From Shewanella pneumatophori (GTDB lineage Bacteria > Pseudomonadota > Gammaproteobacteria > Enterobacterales > Shewanellaceae): a stretch of DNA of 64,000 bases. The notes beneath the pieces were generated by a model, which was not told the DNA's origin, made no database searches, and saw nothing but the letters and a program-made list of their open reading frames with translations. The position numbers and the translations under genes were made by a program. Each line of letters starts with the position of its first letter. The stretch's first letter is position 1. This document shows positions 62,655-64,000 of this stretch, in pieces. The DNA is taken from positions 1 to 64,000 of the forward strand of contig NZ_JAKILB010000008.1 of the NCBI RefSeq assembly GCF_023283895.1, given 5' to 3'.

Positions 62655-63821
62655 ATGGTTCATATTCGTATCCGCCCCAATGGGCGCATTCAGTTCGATC
62701 TACATCTCTATGGCTGCCGTTTTCGTGAAGGCACCAAGCTCATGGCAACCCCTAAAAACCTCGCTAGTGCCAAAGCCACCCTCAAACAAATGAATGCTGA
62801 AATTGATTTAGGCAGTTTTCAATATCGCGATTATTTTCCGAAAAGTAAGAAAGTCACCAAGTTTGAGAAGCTACAACGAAATAAATATCCCGACCGCCAA
62901 TATCCATTTTTTGATACGTTTTCTAATCAATGGTTTGAACGACAAAAAGCCAAATGGAAGAACAGTTATCGTGATACGGTGCGCAATACCTTAGATAAAT
63001 ACTTAATCCCGCAGTTTGGCAATACTTTGGTCAACGAAGTCACTCTAGCGCAAGTTGATTTTTTCCGTCAGGGATTAATGGAAGGAGAGAAAAAGGATGG
63101 TTCACGACTGTTATCGAATAGGCGCATCAATAACATTCTGTGGCCGTTAGTGGCGATAGTCAGCCTTGCAGCAGAAGAGTGTAAGTTTGATTATTCATTA
63201 AGACGCTATCGCTGTCTCAAAGAAGAAAAAGCTGAATCCCACCCGATGACAATTGATGAGGTGCGCCAATTTTTAGCGAACGTGCCAAAACAATGGAAGG
63301 ATTACTTTATCGTCCGCTTTTGGACAGGGATGAGAAGCTGTGAAGTGCATGGATTAGAATGGCAGCATATTGATTTTGACCATCGGCTCATCCGGATTAG
63401 ACAGAACTGGGTCAATGGCGAAACATGTGATGTGAAAACACCGAAATCGCGCCGTGAGCTTAAAATGTGTGATTCCGTATTTGAGGCATTTAAACGGGTA
63501 AAAGAGGCAAATCGACCAGATTCTAACTTTGTGTTTATCGGACCTTCTGGAACGCCATTAGAAACCCACTTTGTGAGTAGAAAACTCTGGTATCCGACAC
63601 TTAAAAAAGCAGGGTTAAGACTACGCCGACCTTATGAAACACGCCATACAGCTGCAGTTCTGCATATAGCAGCACATGAGAATCCACTATATGTTTCGCA
63701 AATGCTAGGCCACAGTGATACAAGACTGCTGTTTGATGTGTATGCGCCATATGTGGCTAATGCGTCTAGAACAGATGGTAATGCTTTTGATTCGTTGATG
63801 AGGGAACAAGGCTTAACGTAA
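62655..63821 (+). CDS. Phage-type tyrosine integrase
   Basis: The 388-residue protein is a conventional integrase. An N-terminal arm-binding region (VHIRIRPNGRIQFDLHLYGCRFREGT) is of the DUF3596 type, followed by a SAM-like core-binding domain (about 85-190). The catalytic domain has FWTGMRSCEVHGLEW (Arg), RPYETRHTAAV (box II) and LGHSDTRLLFDVYAPYV (His and Tyr). All catalytic positions are filled, with tyrosine for the first histidine of box II, a common variant. I start at ATG 62655, five bases after GGAGG; an in-frame ATG four codons earlier overlaps that site. It should integrate or excise an element reaching beyond the window. Confidence 0.92.
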   Translation: MVHIRIRPNGRIQFDLHLYGCRFREGTKLMATPKNLASAKATLKQMNAEIDLGSFQYRDYFPKSKKVTKFEKLQRNKYPDRQYPFFDTFSNQWFERQKAKWKNSYRDTVRNTLDKYLIPQFGNTLVNEVTLAQVDFFRQGLMEGEKKDGSRLLSNRRINNILWPLVAIVSLAAEECKFDYSLRRYRCLKEEKAESHPMTIDEVRQFLANVPKQWKDYFIVRFWTGMRSCEVHGLEWQHIDFDHRLIRIRQNWVNGETCDVKTPKSRRELKMCDSVFEAFKRVKEANRPDSNFVFIGPSGTPLETHFVSRKLWYPTLKKAGLRLRRPYETRHTAAVLHIAAHENPLYVSQMLGHSDTRLLFDVYAPYVANASRTDGNAFDSLMREQGLT

Positions 63822-64000
63822 TATTCAAAATAAAAACCAAGGAAGGTTTATTATATATAATGTTTTATCGCATCTTGCTTAAGTTAAGAACCTGCACAGA
63901 GACTGACTTTACCCCATAAAATAATTACTTTAATATGCCGCCTTTCATAATAGATACTCAATAAAACAGCGATTCTAATTAATGCTTACTGACATAGAAA

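Overview
The window reads as chromosomal DNA of a marine gammaproteobacterium of the Alteromonadales, most likely a Shewanella. This rests on gene content and protein style: the TyrR/phhAB/fahA/maiA set, a capsule-assembly Wzi protein beside laminarin-type glycosidases, and a HepT/MntA pair of the kind first characterised in S. oneidensis. I could not run any database comparison.

Layout. (1) 0-21 kb is core genome: tRNA-Val, a divergent LysR/MFS pair, aromatic amino acid catabolism on the minus strand (phhA-phhB, tyrR, fahA, maiA) with recognisable TyrR boxes, galU-galE, an isolated napF, a bactofilin, ElyC, a ROK fructokinase, CysQ, and a GH3-GH16 beta-glucan degradation pair. (2) 19.8-46.2 kb is a surface polysaccharide region. 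It holds Wzi, an RmlD-like reductase, a PHP phosphatase, a regulatory block and a plus-strand biosynthesis block. The regulatory block has an HPt protein, a sigma54 response regulator, a receiver-PP2C phosphatase, an RsbW-like kinase and a STAS protein. The biosynthesis block has an export lipoprotein, chain-length protein, polymerase, flippase, glycosyltransferase, a TagA/sugar-phosphate transferase fusion, a nucleotidyltransferase-like protein, TagD and a TagF-like glycerophosphotransferase. A minus-strand dTDP-rhamnose set (rfbA, rfbB, rfbC) and a WbpM/FlaA1-type dehydratase converge on it. (3) 46.2-64 kb is accessory DNA: long gene-poor stretches with decayed fragments, toxin-antitoxin genes (HipB-like, truncated TacA, StbD/StbE, MntA/HepT, orphan Xre/ParS type), a large unrecognised protein, a four-gene operon with two tyrosine-recombinase-like proteins, a 13-bp repeat array, and a conventional phage-type integrase.

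How it may work together. The regulatory block looks like a rearranged version of the Vibrio fischeri syp biofilm circuit. Its SypE-like phosphatase and kinase activities sit on two separate proteins, the STAS protein has its phosphorylatable serine at position 56 as in SypA, and the activator carries an intact GAFTGA motif. I see three good -24/-12 (sigma54) promoters: before the receiver-PP2C gene, before the STAS gene and before the TagA fusion gene. TagD, a TagF-like enzyme and a TagA-family domain together suggest a polymer containing glycerol phosphate, a wall-teichoic-acid-like chemistry in a Gram-negative biofilm or capsule locus.

The recombinase operon at 55.4-61.8 kb resembles, from memory, the Gamma-Mobile-Trio class of mobile elements. 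Its second gene is interrupted by a single in-frame TGA, and its catalytic residues look degenerate even if read through. The third gene has a full R/HxxR/H/Y set.
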